NCBI GenBank assembly: GCA_903893795.1
Contig: CAITNO010000106.1
Location: forward strand, 124,001 to 188,000
Direction of reading: 5' to 3'
DNA: 64,000 nt
From: Candidatus Hydrogenedentota bacterium
GTDB lineage: Bacteria; Hydrogenedentota; Hydrogenedentia; Hydrogenedentales; CAITNO01
The translations under genes were made by a program, and so were the position numbers. Each line of letters opens with the position of its first letter. Within the stretch, counting starts at the first letter, position 1. The notes beneath the pieces were generated by a model. It searched no databases and was not told where the DNA came from. It was given only the letters and a program-made list of their open reading frames with translations. This document shows positions 17,567 to 29,381 of this stretch, piece by piece.

Positions 17567-18314
17567 GTACTGGGCCTTCCAATTGTTCCGCCGCGTCCGC
17601 GTCCACGAACCACTGCAGGTTTCCGTCAATGGGGAAAACGCGCTGTGCGGGTAGGCCCTTCCCACGGGGGCCCGGGCATAGCACTTTTGCCAGCGCGGGC
17701 GCCTTGCCCGCGCCTGCCGTCACAAAGATGACATTGCGCGCATGGTTGATTACCGGCAGGGTCAGCGTGACCCGGCCGGGTGGCGGTTTGGGGGAGTCGC
17801 TGAGGGGCACCACCCAGCGCCGGGTTTCGTCCAGGGCGGAATGACCGGGAAACAGGGACGCGGTGTGCCCGTCCTCGCCCATTCCGAGGAGGATGAGGTC
17901 GAAGCGGGGAAAGCGGCCCGGCGGCGGCGCAAAGAAGGCGTGGAGAAAGCGTTCGTATTCTTCGGCGGCCCCTTCGGAACCCCGTTCCTCCTCCAGCGCG
18001 TAAATGTTCGTTTCCAGCAGGGGGACGTGGCGGAACAAATGTTGCTGCGCAAGCCCGTAGTTGCTGTCCGGACTGGTCAGCGGCACACAGCGCTCATCGG
18101 CCCAGAACACGTTCCATGCGGGCCATTTGATTGCGCTCTTGCGCGAATACTCCAACAGGCCCGGCGCGATCATCTCGACCAGCGAGCCGCCGGACAGGGC
18201 CATGGTGAATATTCCCCGCACCGAAAAGGCCTGTGCGGCCAGGAATGCCACCTGGTCGGCCGCGGCGGCACCCGTGCTTTCGCGATCGGCGCTGACGATG
18301 ATTTCAGGTTTCAT
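17553..18314 (-). CDS. pgl: 6-phosphogluconolactonase
   Basis: A 253-residue DevB/Pgl-type lactonase that hydrolyses 6-phosphogluconolactone to 6-phosphogluconate, the step after Zwf. Family motifs are visible: ALSGGSLVEMI near residue 39, WADERCVPLTSPDSNY and, later, LGMGEDGHTASLFPG. Length fits. It sits 16 bp after the stop of the glucosidase gene and overlaps the zwf start, so the three genes form one operon. GAGG lies about 11 nt before the ATG. Confidence 0.93.
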   Translation of the reverse strand: MKPEIIVSADRESTGAAAADQVAFLAAQAFSVRGIFTMALSGGSLVEMIAPGLLEYSRKSAIKWPAWNVFWADERCVPLTSPDSNYGLAQQHLFRHVPLLETNIYALEEERGSEGAAEEYERFLHAFFAPPPGRFPRFDLILLGMGEDGHTASLFPGHSALDETRRWVVPLSDSPKPPPGRVTLTLPVINHARNVIFVTAGAGKAPALAKVLCPGPRGKGLPAQRVFPIDGNLQWFVDADAAEQLEGPVHECL

Positions 18315-18330
18315 ATTCTGCGGTGCCTCT

Positions 18331-21012
<2,682 letters not shown>

Positions 21013-21143
21013 GCACCCAGTATACGCTTGAGAAACAGAGGCGCCGCTTTTGCCATTCCTTTCGGCGCGGTTCTCTCCACGCGGTGAGTTGCTGTCCGCC
21101 CAAACAAAGGGAATGATTGCTGTATGGAAAAGGGGGCTGAAAA

Positions 21144-22373
21144 CTACGCAGTCACCACCGCTTTCGGATAGACATGGCGGTTGTTGGCAAACATGAGCCC
21201 CTCGGCCAGTGTGCCCGCTTCGCGGATGCGCAGCAGGCCCATGTCGATGCGGTACGCCAGCGTGCGCGCCACCACCCAGCGCCACGCCATGACCGCGCCC
21301 ACGCTCTCCTCGGACACCCAGCAGTCGCTGCCCCAGGTGATGGTGCGGGCGCTTTGCGCCACGTCGAGAAACTCATTGAGCGCGCGCACCGCGGCCGTGC
21401 TGGATATCGTGGGCACCCAGGTCATGCTGGGGCAGACATTCGTGTAGTTGTGCGCCAGTCCTGCGATGGTATGAATCCAGGGGTAGCCCGCGTGAAACAG
21501 CACGAAGCGCGTCCGCGGATACTTCTCCACGATGGGAATCAGGTGTGACGGGTCAGACCCGCCGATTTGTGCCAGCCCGGAATGCAATTGGAAGGGCAGG
21601 TCCAACTCGGCGGCCAGTTCGCAGCAGCGGTGAAAGATGTAGTTGCCGAAGAGCATCCATTGGGCCTGGGAAAGTTCCGCGCGCGCTTTGCCAAAAGCCT
21701 CCAGTGCGGCGGCGCGGTTGTCCTCGGCATAGGTGATGGGCCGCCGGTAGGCCTCGGCGTTCTTGAATGCCACCACCCTGCCCGCATCGTGACGCTGGCG
21801 GATGTAGGCGCGCATGAACTCCAGGTATTCATCGAGCGTCTTCCCCGTGAAACCGTAGCTTGTCCAAGGGTTGAACCCATCCTTGTCCGCCCCGTCGGCG
21901 TGGTGGCCGTACATGAACTTGTCCATGCGGAAGGTCGGCGCAAACAGGTCGGGATGGCCGTCATCGTCGCCCGGGTTCCAATAGGTGTCGAGGATCAGCC
22001 GTTCATACCCCGCCCGCCGCAGCAGATCCAGGTGCAGGTTCGGGTTGGCCGCGTGCGCCCTGGTCACCGTATCCGAAACCGCATCCCAGTTGTCCGCCGT
22101 GATGGGGCCGTCCAGGCCGTGCGCGGCCAGCAGGCCCCGCTCAAACCAAACGTAGTAGGTGTTGTGCCGCACATGGTCGAGATAGTCCGCGCGGCTTTCC
22201 GGTGTGTTGCCCGGTGTGTATCCCAGCCAGCCCACGTAGGACTGTGCCAGCAGTGAAGTCAGCGTGACGGGTTGGCGGAAGTGTTCGTCCGGAAGGTGAT
22301 GCTCATGGTCTGAAAACACGGGCATGCCGAGAATGTCCCGGGTCAATGAATCGAAGTTGTCCAGATTGTTCAC
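21144..22373 (-). CDS. amidohydrolase-family metal-dependent hydrolase (uronate isomerase-like fold)
   Basis: A 409-residue TIM-barrel amidohydrolase. The N-terminal metal motif reads FSDHEHHLPDEHF, the middle has LPFQLHSGLAQIGG and FVLFHAGYPW, and the last metal ligand is in ITWGSDCWVSEE. This spacing resembles the amidohydrolase_2 and uronate isomerase relatives, so it may act on a sugar acid or a lactone, which would fit the nearby pectin-degrading gene. The start is a GTG at 22373, supported by AAAGGA 8 nt upstream. An open frame continues much further upstream but is antisense to dgt and is not real. It faces away from dgt across a 93-bp gap. Confidence 0.78.
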   Translation of the reverse strand: MNNLDNFDSLTRDILGMPVFSDHEHHLPDEHFRQPVTLTSLLAQSYVGWLGYTPGNTPESRADYLDHVRHNTYYVWFERGLLAAHGLDGPITADNWDAVSDTVTRAHAANPNLHLDLLRRAGYERLILDTYWNPGDDDGHPDLFAPTFRMDKFMYGHHADGADKDGFNPWTSYGFTGKTLDEYLEFMRAYIRQRHDAGRVVAFKNAEAYRRPITYAEDNRAAALEAFGKARAELSQAQWMLFGNYIFHRCCELAAELDLPFQLHSGLAQIGGSDPSHLIPIVEKYPRTRFVLFHAGYPWIHTIAGLAHNYTNVCPSMTWVPTISSTAAVRALNEFLDVAQSARTITWGSDCWVSEESVGAVMAWRWVVARTLAYRIDMGLLRIREAGTLAEGLMFANNRHVYPKAVVTA

Positions 22374-22427
22374 CGGCGAATTCCTTTCAATTAACCCGGC
22401 ATTTGCGCAGGTCTGCGGTTGCTTTTC

Positions 22428-22436
22428 TGATAAAAT
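22428..22436 (+). promoter_or_regulatory. extended -10 promoter of dgt
   Basis: TGATAAAAT lies 30 nt before the dgt ATG. No good -35 hexamer is seen at the usual distance, as expected for an extended -10 promoter. Confidence 0.45.
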
Positions 22437-22466
22437 AGCCCCGCATTCAAACCAAGGTGTTATACC

Positions 22467-23498
22467 ATGCCCCTGTGTGTTCGTGAAATGTTGGAGGAGC
22501 GCGAGGCGCAAATCCTGGCGCCCGGCGCCTGTCTGGCGCGGAACAGCCGCGGCCGGGCCGTGCCCGAGCCGGAGGACCCCTACCGCACGGCGTTCCAGCG
22601 CGACCGCGACCGCATCCTGCACACCAAGGCCTTTCGCAGGCTCAAGCGCAAGACGCAGGTGTTTTTGGCGCCCGAGGGCGACCACTACCGCACCCGGCTC
22701 ACGCACACGCTGGAAGTGGCCCAGATTGCCCGCACCATCGCGCGGGCGCTGTGCCTCAACGAGGACCTGACCGAGGCCATCGCGCTGGGCCACGATCTTG
22801 GCCACACGCCCTTTGGCCATGCCGGGGAGCGCGTCATTTCGGGGGAACTGCCGGGAGGTTTCCGCCATTACGAACAGAGCCTGCGCGTGGTGGACAAACT
22901 GGAACACCGGGGCGCCGGCGGGGGGCTCAACCTTACCTGGGAAGTGCGCGACGGCATTCTTCGCCACTCGGCCGGCAAATCCTTTGTCCACGGCATAAAG
23001 CCAAAGGACGGCCCGTCCACCCGCGAGGGATATGTTATCAGCGTGGCCGACATGATCGGCTACCTCAACCACGATATTGACGACGCCCTCCGCGCGGGTG
23101 TGCTGACCACGGCGGACCTGCCCAAGGCCGCCCTCACGGTGCTTGGCGAGACGGTGTCGGAGCGGATTGACCGGATGGTTGTGGGCGTGATCGAGGGCAG
23201 CCAGGGCGGCGAAATTGCCGTGGTGCCCGACGTGGCCGCGGCGATGGTGGAATTGCGCAACTACATGTATGCCAGTGTCTACCCCTGCGGGCTCATCGAT
23301 TCCGAAATCCGCAAGGCCGAGCGGCTGCTGCGCGAACTGTACCATCATCTGCTGGAGCACCCGACCGACGAGATTATGGAGGGTGACCCCGAAGACTCCC
23401 TCCAGCGCCGCACGGCCGATTTCGTGGCCGGCATGACCGACGAGTATGCCATGCAGCTCTACAGGGAACTGGTGCTGCCAAGGCCTTGGCGGGGATGA
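22467..23498 (+). CDS. dgt: deoxyguanosinetriphosphate triphosphohydrolase-like HD protein
   Basis: A 343-residue HD-domain dNTPase that cleaves dNTPs, classically dGTP, to deoxynucleoside and triphosphate. Motifs include DRILHTKAFRRLKRKTQVF, RTRLTHTLEVAQIARTIAR and the HD pair in GHDLGHTPFGHAGE at about residues 110-123. The length is that of the shorter Dgt-like class 2 proteins. AAGG sits 9 nt before the ATG. The stop overlaps the start of a purine nucleoside phosphorylase (ATGA), so deoxyguanosine made by this enzyme could be passed directly to phosphorolysis. It may serve nucleotide pool control; phage defence is another known role of HD dNTPases but is not indicated specifically here. 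Confidence 0.92.
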   Translation: MPLCVREMLEEREAQILAPGACLARNSRGRAVPEPEDPYRTAFQRDRDRILHTKAFRRLKRKTQVFLAPEGDHYRTRLTHTLEVAQIARTIARALCLNEDLTEAIALGHDLGHTPFGHAGERVISGELPGGFRHYEQSLRVVDKLEHRGAGGGLNLTWEVRDGILRHSAGKSFVHGIKPKDGPSTREGYVISVADMIGYLNHDIDDALRAGVLTTADLPKAALTVLGETVSERIDRMVVGVIEGSQGGEIAVVPDVAAAMVELRNYMYASVYPCGLIDSEIRKAERLLRELYHHLLEHPTDEIMEGDPEDSLQRRTADFVAGMTDEYAMQLYRELVLPRPWRG

Positions 23499-24184
23499 GC
23501 ACAGCGCCCATCGGCGTGGTGTCCGGTTCGGGCATGGAACTGGAGCGACTGCTCGACCGCATCGACTCGGAAATCCCCTTTGCCGAGGTGCCGGGCATGC
23601 CCGCGGCGCACGTGGCGGGGCACGGCGGCAAATTCCTGTGCGGCACCCACGGTGGCAGGTCGCTGATGCTGCAATGCGGCCGCATCCATCTTTACGAAGG
23701 GTACAGCCCGGCCGAAGTGGCGCGCGGTGTCGACGCGATGGCCCAATGGGGCGCGGAAACCATTGTCTTCCTCAATGCCGTGGGCGGCCTTCAGCCCCAT
23801 CTGAAACCGTGCGACCTGGTTGCCTGTGACGAAGTGTGGGCCTGGCCCTCCCTGCGCCATGTCTTCCCGCCGGTGCAGCGTCCCGACCTGGTGCTGCCCG
23901 GATGCGACCACACGGGGGCCTGCGTGTGGATGCACGGCCCCTGCTACGAAACCCGCGCCGAAGTGGAGCTGCTGCGCCGGTCCGGCGCGGCCGTCGTGGG
24001 CATGAGCCTTGTCGCCGAACTCGCCCGCTGCCGAGAACTCGGCGTGCGCTCCGCCGTCGTCTGCTGCGTGGCCAACCAGTGCGGCGGCTCTGAACCCCTG
24101 TCCCACACCCACGTGCTGGAGAATATGCACGGCGCCGCCACCCGGATTCGCGCATGCATCAGCAGTGCGCTGTCCGCGCTGTGA
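23495..24184 (+). CDS. purine nucleoside phosphorylase family protein
   Basis: A 229-residue member of the PNP/MTAP (PNP_UDP) family, which splits purine nucleosides with phosphate. Family features are GVVSGSGMELERLL at the N-terminus, CGRIHLYEGYSP, the substrate-site segment GPCYETRAE, and VGMSLVAE, which carries the catalytic ribose-binding Met and Glu. It is slightly shorter than trimeric PNPs (usually 260-290 residues). The ATG at 23495 overlaps the dgt stop by four bases, giving translational coupling. A TTG three codons earlier is a weaker start. Confidence 0.87.
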   Translation: MSTAPIGVVSGSGMELERLLDRIDSEIPFAEVPGMPAAHVAGHGGKFLCGTHGGRSLMLQCGRIHLYEGYSPAEVARGVDAMAQWGAETIVFLNAVGGLQPHLKPCDLVACDEVWAWPSLRHVFPPVQRPDLVLPGCDHTGACVWMHGPCYETRAEVELLRRSGAAVVGMSLVAELARCRELGVRSAVVCCVANQCGGSEPLSHTHVLENMHGAATRIRACISSALSAL

Positions 24185-24266
24185 CGGACGCAGTTTGCCG
24201 CACAGTGTATTGGAAAGGTAAGGTATCGGCGCAGTCATTGCACGCCCAATCCGTCCGCAATCGGAA

Positions 24267-24339
24267 TGTGGGACAGGCGCCCTCGCCTGTCGTTCCCCGG
24301 TGGTGGTTGCAAGCCGACAGCCGAGGGCGGCTGTCCCAT
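24267..24339. repeat. double-hairpin palindromic element
   Basis: Two hairpins, gacaggcg-ccct-cgcctgtc (24272-24291) and gacagccg-aggg-cggctgtc (24316-24335), are each perfect. They are also nearly complementary to each other, so the whole element can form one long stem. It is preceded by aatgtggg, shared with the hairpins near 9031 and 39181. Confidence 0.75.
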
Positions 24340-24365
24340 ATCGATAAGCATGAGGAGACACGCAC

Positions 24366-25352
24366 ATGGCAGACAATATTCGCTGGGGCATTCTGGCCAC
24401 GGGGAACATTACGCACAAGATGGTGGCGGGGCTGAAGGTACTGCCCGATGCGGAGGTGATGGCGGTCGGCTCGCGAAGCGCGGAAAGCGCCAACGCCTTT
24501 GCTGACAAGTACGAGATCCCCAACCGTCATGCCACCTATGAGGCGCTTTGCGCCGATCCCGAGGTGGACGTGGTCTATGTGGCCCCGCCGCACTCGGGAC
24601 ACAAAGACGGCACCGTCATGGCGCTCAACGGCGGCAAGGCGGTGCTGTGCGAGAAACCCTTTGCCATCAACCGCGCCCAGGCCGAAGAAATGGTGGCGCT
24701 GGCGCGCGAGAAGAAGCTGTTTCTTATGGAGGCCATGTGGACCCGCTTTCTGCCCACTATCGTGCAGACGCGCCAGTGGATCAAGGAGGGACGCATCGGC
24801 ACACCGCAGGTGGTCTATGCCGACTTCGGATTCCGCACGGAATACGAGGAGGAAACCCGCCTTTTCGATCCCGCCTTCGGCGGCGGCGCCCTTCTGGATG
24901 TCGGCATTTACCCAGTCTCTTTCGCGGCGATGGTGTTCGGCGCCGTGCCCAACCGCATCGCCGCCATGGCCGAAATCGGTCCGACCGGCGTGGACGACAT
25001 GAACGGCGCCGTGCTTGGTTTCCCCGGCGGCGGGCTAGCGCTTGTGTCGAGCGCCGTGCGCGCCGAGACCCAGCAGGAGGCGCGGGTCATCGGCACCGAA
25101 GGCATGATTCATCTGCCCTCGCCGTACTGGTCCGGCACGCGGGCCATGCTCACGGTCAAAGACCGCGATCCCGAAAGCTTCGAACTGCCCTATGGGGGCA
25201 ACGGGTACAATTGCCAGGCCCGCGAAGTGATGGACTGCATGCGCGCGGGAAAACTGGAAAGCGCCGTCATGCCGCTCGACGAGTCGATTGCCCTCATGGG
25301 CACCCTGGACGAAATGCGCGCGCAGTGGGGCGTCAAATACCCAATGGAATAG
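24366..25352 (+). CDS. Gfo/Idh/MocA-family oxidoreductase
   Basis: A 328-residue NAD(P)-dependent oxidoreductase. The Rossmann domain begins RWGILATGNITHKMV, and the conserved EKPFAINRAQAEEMV segment contains the catalytic-site Lys of the family. The C-terminal domain has FGGGALLDVGIYPVSFA. The closest pattern is the dihydrodiol dehydrogenase/xylose dehydrogenase-like branch, so a sugar or cyclic-diol substrate is likely. GAGGAG is spaced 8 nt before the ATG. It is followed after 9 bp by an exported unknown protein. Confidence 0.9.
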   Translation: MADNIRWGILATGNITHKMVAGLKVLPDAEVMAVGSRSAESANAFADKYEIPNRHATYEALCADPEVDVVYVAPPHSGHKDGTVMALNGGKAVLCEKPFAINRAQAEEMVALAREKKLFLMEAMWTRFLPTIVQTRQWIKEGRIGTPQVVYADFGFRTEYEEETRLFDPAFGGGALLDVGIYPVSFAAMVFGAVPNRIAAMAEIGPTGVDDMNGAVLGFPGGGLALVSSAVRAETQQEARVIGTEGMIHLPSPYWSGTRAMLTVKDRDPESFELPYGGNGYNCQAREVMDCMRAGKLESAVMPLDESIALMGTLDEMRAQWGVKYPME

Positions 25353-25361
25353 GAGGGCGGC

Positions 25362-26189
25362 ATGGGAATCGAAGGGGGTTTGCATGGCATAAGGAAAACG
25401 GGCGGCTTTGTCTTTCTGCCGCTGCTATTTGTCTTGTGTGTTGTTGGCGGCAATGCCTTTGGCTCGGACGATCGGACGGTGGGTGTTTACGTGGCGCTGG
25501 CTGACAATGTCTATCAGGGCATCGTGCCCGTGCCGAAGGCCGTCGGCGACGGGGATGACCCGGACCATAATCTGTACTGGGGATGCGCCGAGGGTTTTAT
25601 GGGCATCTTTGGCAAATGCCCAAACTGGAAAAGGGAACCCGTGGCCGACGCGGCATCCAAGGATGTGATGCGCGTCTACTCCTGCCGCCACGCGTCCGGC
25701 AAGGTGCTGTTGACCGCTTTTGCCTACCGGGGAAGCGCCATCGAACAGTGCCTGAAAGACTTCAAGGAAGCTCTCTGCCAGGGGAAATATGATCTTGTGG
25801 TGTATCTTGGCCACAACGGCCTGATGGACTTCTACCTGCCCGGCACCCCTCCCGAGGCGGGCCGCAAGAAGAAGCCCGAGTGCATGGTGATGTGCTGCAT
25901 GAGCCAGCGCTATTTTCACAAACACATCGCGTTCATGGAGGCAACCCCCATCCTGCTCACCACACAGCTCATGTATCCGGGGGCCTTCATTCTCCGTGAC
26001 GTGCTGGAAGAGTGGATAAAGAAGTCCGGGTTAAAGGCCTACCGGGCTGCGGCCGGGCGCGCTTATGCGGAGAACCAGAAAATTCCGGTGAAGGCGGCCA
26101 CGGGGATTTTCGCCGACCTGGAGGCGGCGGTTCCGAAAGAAAAGGCCATGGACCCGGCCATGCTCAATCCGGGTTCGGGCAACCGTTAG
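25362..26189 (+). CDS. exported Cys-rich protein of unknown function
   Basis: A 275-residue protein with an N-terminal signal sequence (FVFLPLLFVLCVVGG, cleavage near residue 33). The mature part has many cysteines (GCAEGF, GKCPNW, YSCRH, EQCLKDF, ALCQG, ECMVMCCMSQ), consistent with disulfides in the periplasm or with metal binding. A YDLVVYLGHNGLMDFY segment looks like a buried strand followed by a His-Asn loop, faintly reminiscent of caspase-like or gingipain-like folds, but I cannot assign a family. AGGAGG lies 5 nt before the ATG. It probably shares a transcript with the oxidoreductase upstream. Confidence 0.65.
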   Translation: MGIEGGLHGIRKTGGFVFLPLLFVLCVVGGNAFGSDDRTVGVYVALADNVYQGIVPVPKAVGDGDDPDHNLYWGCAEGFMGIFGKCPNWKREPVADAASKDVMRVYSCRHASGKVLLTAFAYRGSAIEQCLKDFKEALCQGKYDLVVYLGHNGLMDFYLPGTPPEAGRKKKPECMVMCCMSQRYFHKHIAFMEATPILLTTQLMYPGAFILRDVLEEWIKKSGLKAYRAAAGRAYAENQKIPVKAATGIFADLEAAVPKEKAMDPAMLNPGSGNR

Positions 26190-26216
26190 CTTTCTTGCGG
26201 CGGCCGTGTGACACGT

Positions 26217-29200
26217 TTACGGTGCGGCAACCTGCTGCGTGAGGCTGTTCGAAGGACCGGACCCGGCCGCCGCGCGCTCTTTGGCCTCGTTGAGGCGGCT
26301 GAGCAGATAGTCCAGTTTGGGGTTCAGTGCGAGCGCCCGCTCATAGGCCTCGGCGGCATCCTTCCACGCCCCTGCGGACGCGAGGGCCTCTCCCGCAGTC
26401 ACGCAGTAGCACCACTCGTCCGGGGCGATGCGCCGGGCCGCTGCAAAGCATTCCAGCGCCCCGACCAGGTAGCCGGTGGCCGCGCGGGCGCTTCCGCAGG
26501 AAGCGGCCACCAGTGCATTGCCGGGATTGTCCCTCCACAGGGCATCCCAAATCTCCCGCCGTTCCGCCGGACTGCTCTTGGACAGGGCCTTTTCCAGGTG
26601 CAGGCCGGGTTGGCTGTTCCGCGGGTTGAGCGGGATGGCCTCGCGGTACAGGTTCACCGCGCCGGTCAGGTTTCCGGATGCCTCAAGGCGTTCTCCCTTT
26701 TCGTCCAGAAGCCCCTGAAGCTTGGTGGCGCTGTCGAGGTCATCCGGCGTGATCCGAAGCAGTTGGCGGTACACGTGCATGCGTTCTTCGGTGTCATTCT
26801 GGTCCAGCAACCTTTCATAGGTCCGCCACAGGTTTACGGAGGTTGACTGCGCTGCCAGCTCTTTCCACACCTGCCTGCCCGGTATGGCGGCGGAGTTTCT
26901 TTGGAGAAACTGCTCCATGGCAGCGCAACTCACCAAGTCCCCGCCCGAGGACAGCACCGCTGATTCGAGGATGCGTTGTGAATTATCGAGGCTGCCTGCC
27001 TTTTCCCAGGCGGAGGCGAGTCGAATGCGTTGCTCATTGGCCGGGTTGAGCGCGTTGGCCACTTGGGCGTAGAAAACCGCCGTGCCTGCGCGCCCCAGCT
27101 TTTTCGCCATCTCGGTTGATTCGGCAAGCTGTATCAACTCGTTTTCAGGCGTGAAGAACTGCATGCCGTCATAGGGGACTTTCAAAGTCGCCGTCATACG
27201 GCGTGATCCGTTGGATTCGTTCAGTGTCAGGCAGGGCAGCAGCGCCGGTTGGGCGTCGTCCTCCACCCGGTACAGTCCAAGAAAATCGTCCGCATGGTCC
27301 GGGGTAAAGGCGACCCCTTCAAAGATGGTGCGATAGGCGAATTCATAGACGGGAAAGAAGAACCACGTTTCGCCGTCGTCCGCCTCGGACCCCATCACGC
27401 GCATCACCTGGCTAAAATCATTGGGCGATCCCGTGTCTCTAGCCCCCCAATACTTTGCCAAAAAGAGATGCCCGGCCTTTCGCGCGCGCAAGTGCACCGC
27501 ATACAGGGTGCAGCGGGTTTCCCAGTGGCGGACGGATGCCCCGCGCAAGAATGCACCCAGGTAAGGCAGTTGGGCCAAGTCGGATGACTGGGCCGGGTCC
27601 AATGCACCGGACTCGATCCGAAACAGAGTCAGATCCTGCAGGGGTCTCGGCTGGGTGGGCAGGGCGGAGCACGGTGCCGCGGCATACTGGCCCATCACCG
27701 TTTCGATGTTGTGCCGCTGCCAGAAACGCGCGGCCTGCCACGGCACCCACAGTGCCAGCGCGCCGAGGATGAGGAACAGGCCGGCGCGGCGCAGCCAAAG
27801 GCCCCATTGGGCCGTGCCCTTGACAGTCAGCCGGAGCATGGAAAGCGTCTGCTGCACGGCAAAGCCCGCCGCCCAGAAGCACACGAAGGAAAGATGAAAA
27901 GTGTGACGCCATTCATTGTCCAGACTGACATAACCGCAGAAATAGAGAATCAACAGGACCAAAATGAAGGCCAGTGGGGGAGAGGCCGCCGCGGCGGCCA
28001 GCAGTGCAAGCACGGCGAAGGGCAGTCCTGCGACGCGAAAAAAGTCTGCGACCGGGCGATGAATCTTTGCCAGCACCTCACTCCAGCTTCGGTGCCAGCG
28101 CAGCGTGGCCACGGTTCCATCGGCGTTGCAAAGCACGTTCAGAATGGCCCCGTATCCACGGGCGATGGTGTCGGCGGGAAATTGGAGGCCCGTCCGGATG
28201 ACCCAGTCCCGGGTGTACCGCGCGTCTTCGGGATCATTGTAACGGAAATAGAGCTTGCTGTCGCCGCTTGCCCTGCGCGCATAGGAAAAGATGCTTGCGA
28301 AGATGAAATTGTCGTGTGAACTGGCCAAGGGTTCGCACACGCCCGGCTTGAGCGAGCAGCGATCCATGTGCAGCATGGAATAGCCCTGCGCGAGGGGATG
28401 ATAGGGCTGGGCTCCGCCCTCCATCCGGGTGAGCATGGGCGCCGCGGCAGCAAGAAAGGCCAGCATGCAAACCAGTGCCGCGGCAATACGGCGCGGAATG
28501 CTGCGGTAGACCGCGCAGGGCGAGAGAAAAAGGATGGCCGCCAGACTGACGGGCACGAGAATGATCGCGTCCTGCCGGAAACCCATGCCCACTCCGGCAA
28601 TCAGCCCCATCAGGCAGGCGAAAAGCCTTGGGAAACGCATCGGCGCGCGGCGTGTGACCAGCCAGCCGATGGCCAGCAGTCCGCCGAGGAGGAAGGGCGC
28701 CTTGGAGAAATCGCGCAGACTGTTGAGCTGGTCCAGCACGGCGGGCGAACTGACAAACAGCACAGTGCCCGCGATGCTCAGCCAACGGTTCATCCCCAGA
28801 CGGAACAGCCCGTAGGCGAAGACCGCGCACAAGCCCAGCGCGATGGCCAGCAAGGGTTCCAGCACCGGCCAGGAAATGCCAAATACACGCCAAAGGAGAG
28901 CCACGGCCCATCCGAGATAAATGTGGTATTCGGCGGCGGAATCGTTGGAAACGGCAATCTCTTTCGGAAGCGTAGCCGGATCGAAACGGTCCTCTTGATG
29001 CTCCAGAAAGGGCCTGAGTTCAGGAGTGGCCTCAATGTCCGGATGGAAAGAACCGCGCCCTGTGGCGATCATCAGCGGCCGGCCCAGAAAACTGATGGTG
29101 CAGGACACGGCAGAGTGCCCGTCAGGGCCGCGGTTGTCCTTGAGCACGGCCATGCCCAAACCGGTTGCCGAGGCGAAGACCGCCAGCAGGAGGGTCCATT

Positions 29201-29243
29201 CGACCCAGTGCCGCCGGACCGTGCTGCAGGAAATCAGCCCCAT
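26217..29243 (-). CDS. multi-pass membrane protein with C-terminal TPR repeats
   Basis: A 1008-residue protein. Residues 1-510 contain about ten to eleven membrane helices, with a first large loop holding ISFLGRPLMIATG. This layout resembles the GT-C/PMT (GT39-like) membrane glycosyltransferases, although I see no diagnostic catalytic Asp-Glu motif. A soluble region (about 510-700) follows, and then TPR units to the end (for example ALVAASCGSARAATGYLVGA, AWKDAAEAYERALALNPKL). It may glycosylate or assemble envelope polymers. GGAGG sits 7 nt before the ATG. It converges on the exported unknown gene with a 27-bp gap. Confidence 0.7.
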   Translation of the reverse strand: MGLISCSTVRRHWVEWTLLLAVFASATGLGMAVLKDNRGPDGHSAVSCTISFLGRPLMIATGRGSFHPDIEATPELRPFLEHQEDRFDPATLPKEIAVSNDSAAEYHIYLGWAVALLWRVFGISWPVLEPLLAIALGLCAVFAYGLFRLGMNRWLSIAGTVLFVSSPAVLDQLNSLRDFSKAPFLLGGLLAIGWLVTRRAPMRFPRLFACLMGLIAGVGMGFRQDAIILVPVSLAAILFLSPCAVYRSIPRRIAAALVCMLAFLAAAAPMLTRMEGGAQPYHPLAQGYSMLHMDRCSLKPGVCEPLASSHDNFIFASIFSYARRASGDSKLYFRYNDPEDARYTRDWVIRTGLQFPADTIARGYGAILNVLCNADGTVATLRWHRSWSEVLAKIHRPVADFFRVAGLPFAVLALLAAAAASPPLAFILVLLILYFCGYVSLDNEWRHTFHLSFVCFWAAGFAVQQTLSMLRLTVKGTAQWGLWLRRAGLFLILGALALWVPWQAARFWQRHNIETVMGQYAAAPCSALPTQPRPLQDLTLFRIESGALDPAQSSDLAQLPYLGAFLRGASVRHWETRCTLYAVHLRARKAGHLFLAKYWGARDTGSPNDFSQVMRVMGSEADDGETWFFFPVYEFAYRTIFEGVAFTPDHADDFLGLYRVEDDAQPALLPCLTLNESNGSRRMTATLKVPYDGMQFFTPENELIQLAESTEMAKKLGRAGTAVFYAQVANALNPANEQRIRLASAWEKAGSLDNSQRILESAVLSSGGDLVSCAAMEQFLQRNSAAIPGRQVWKELAAQSTSVNLWRTYERLLDQNDTEERMHVYRQLLRITPDDLDSATKLQGLLDEKGERLEASGNLTGAVNLYREAIPLNPRNSQPGLHLEKALSKSSPAERREIWDALWRDNPGNALVAASCGSARAATGYLVGALECFAAARRIAPDEWCYCVTAGEALASAGAWKDAAEAYERALALNPKLDYLLSRLNEAKERAAAGSGPSNSLTQQVAAP

Positions 29244-29381
29244 GGCTGCGCCTCCGGCCAGGGCGAATGGGAGACCGCTGCGTTTTGCCCGCCATGACGG
29301 TGTGTCCCGCGGTCTTGAAAGGCAAGCGATCCATTGACATGGTCATGTGGCCGTGCGTGGCAGATGGGTCAGACCTCCGCC

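Noticed and set aside
22374..23360. N-terminal extension of the amidohydrolase over dgt
   Set aside because: The extension is antisense to dgt and lacks domain features; the GTG at 22373 has a strong ribosome binding site.
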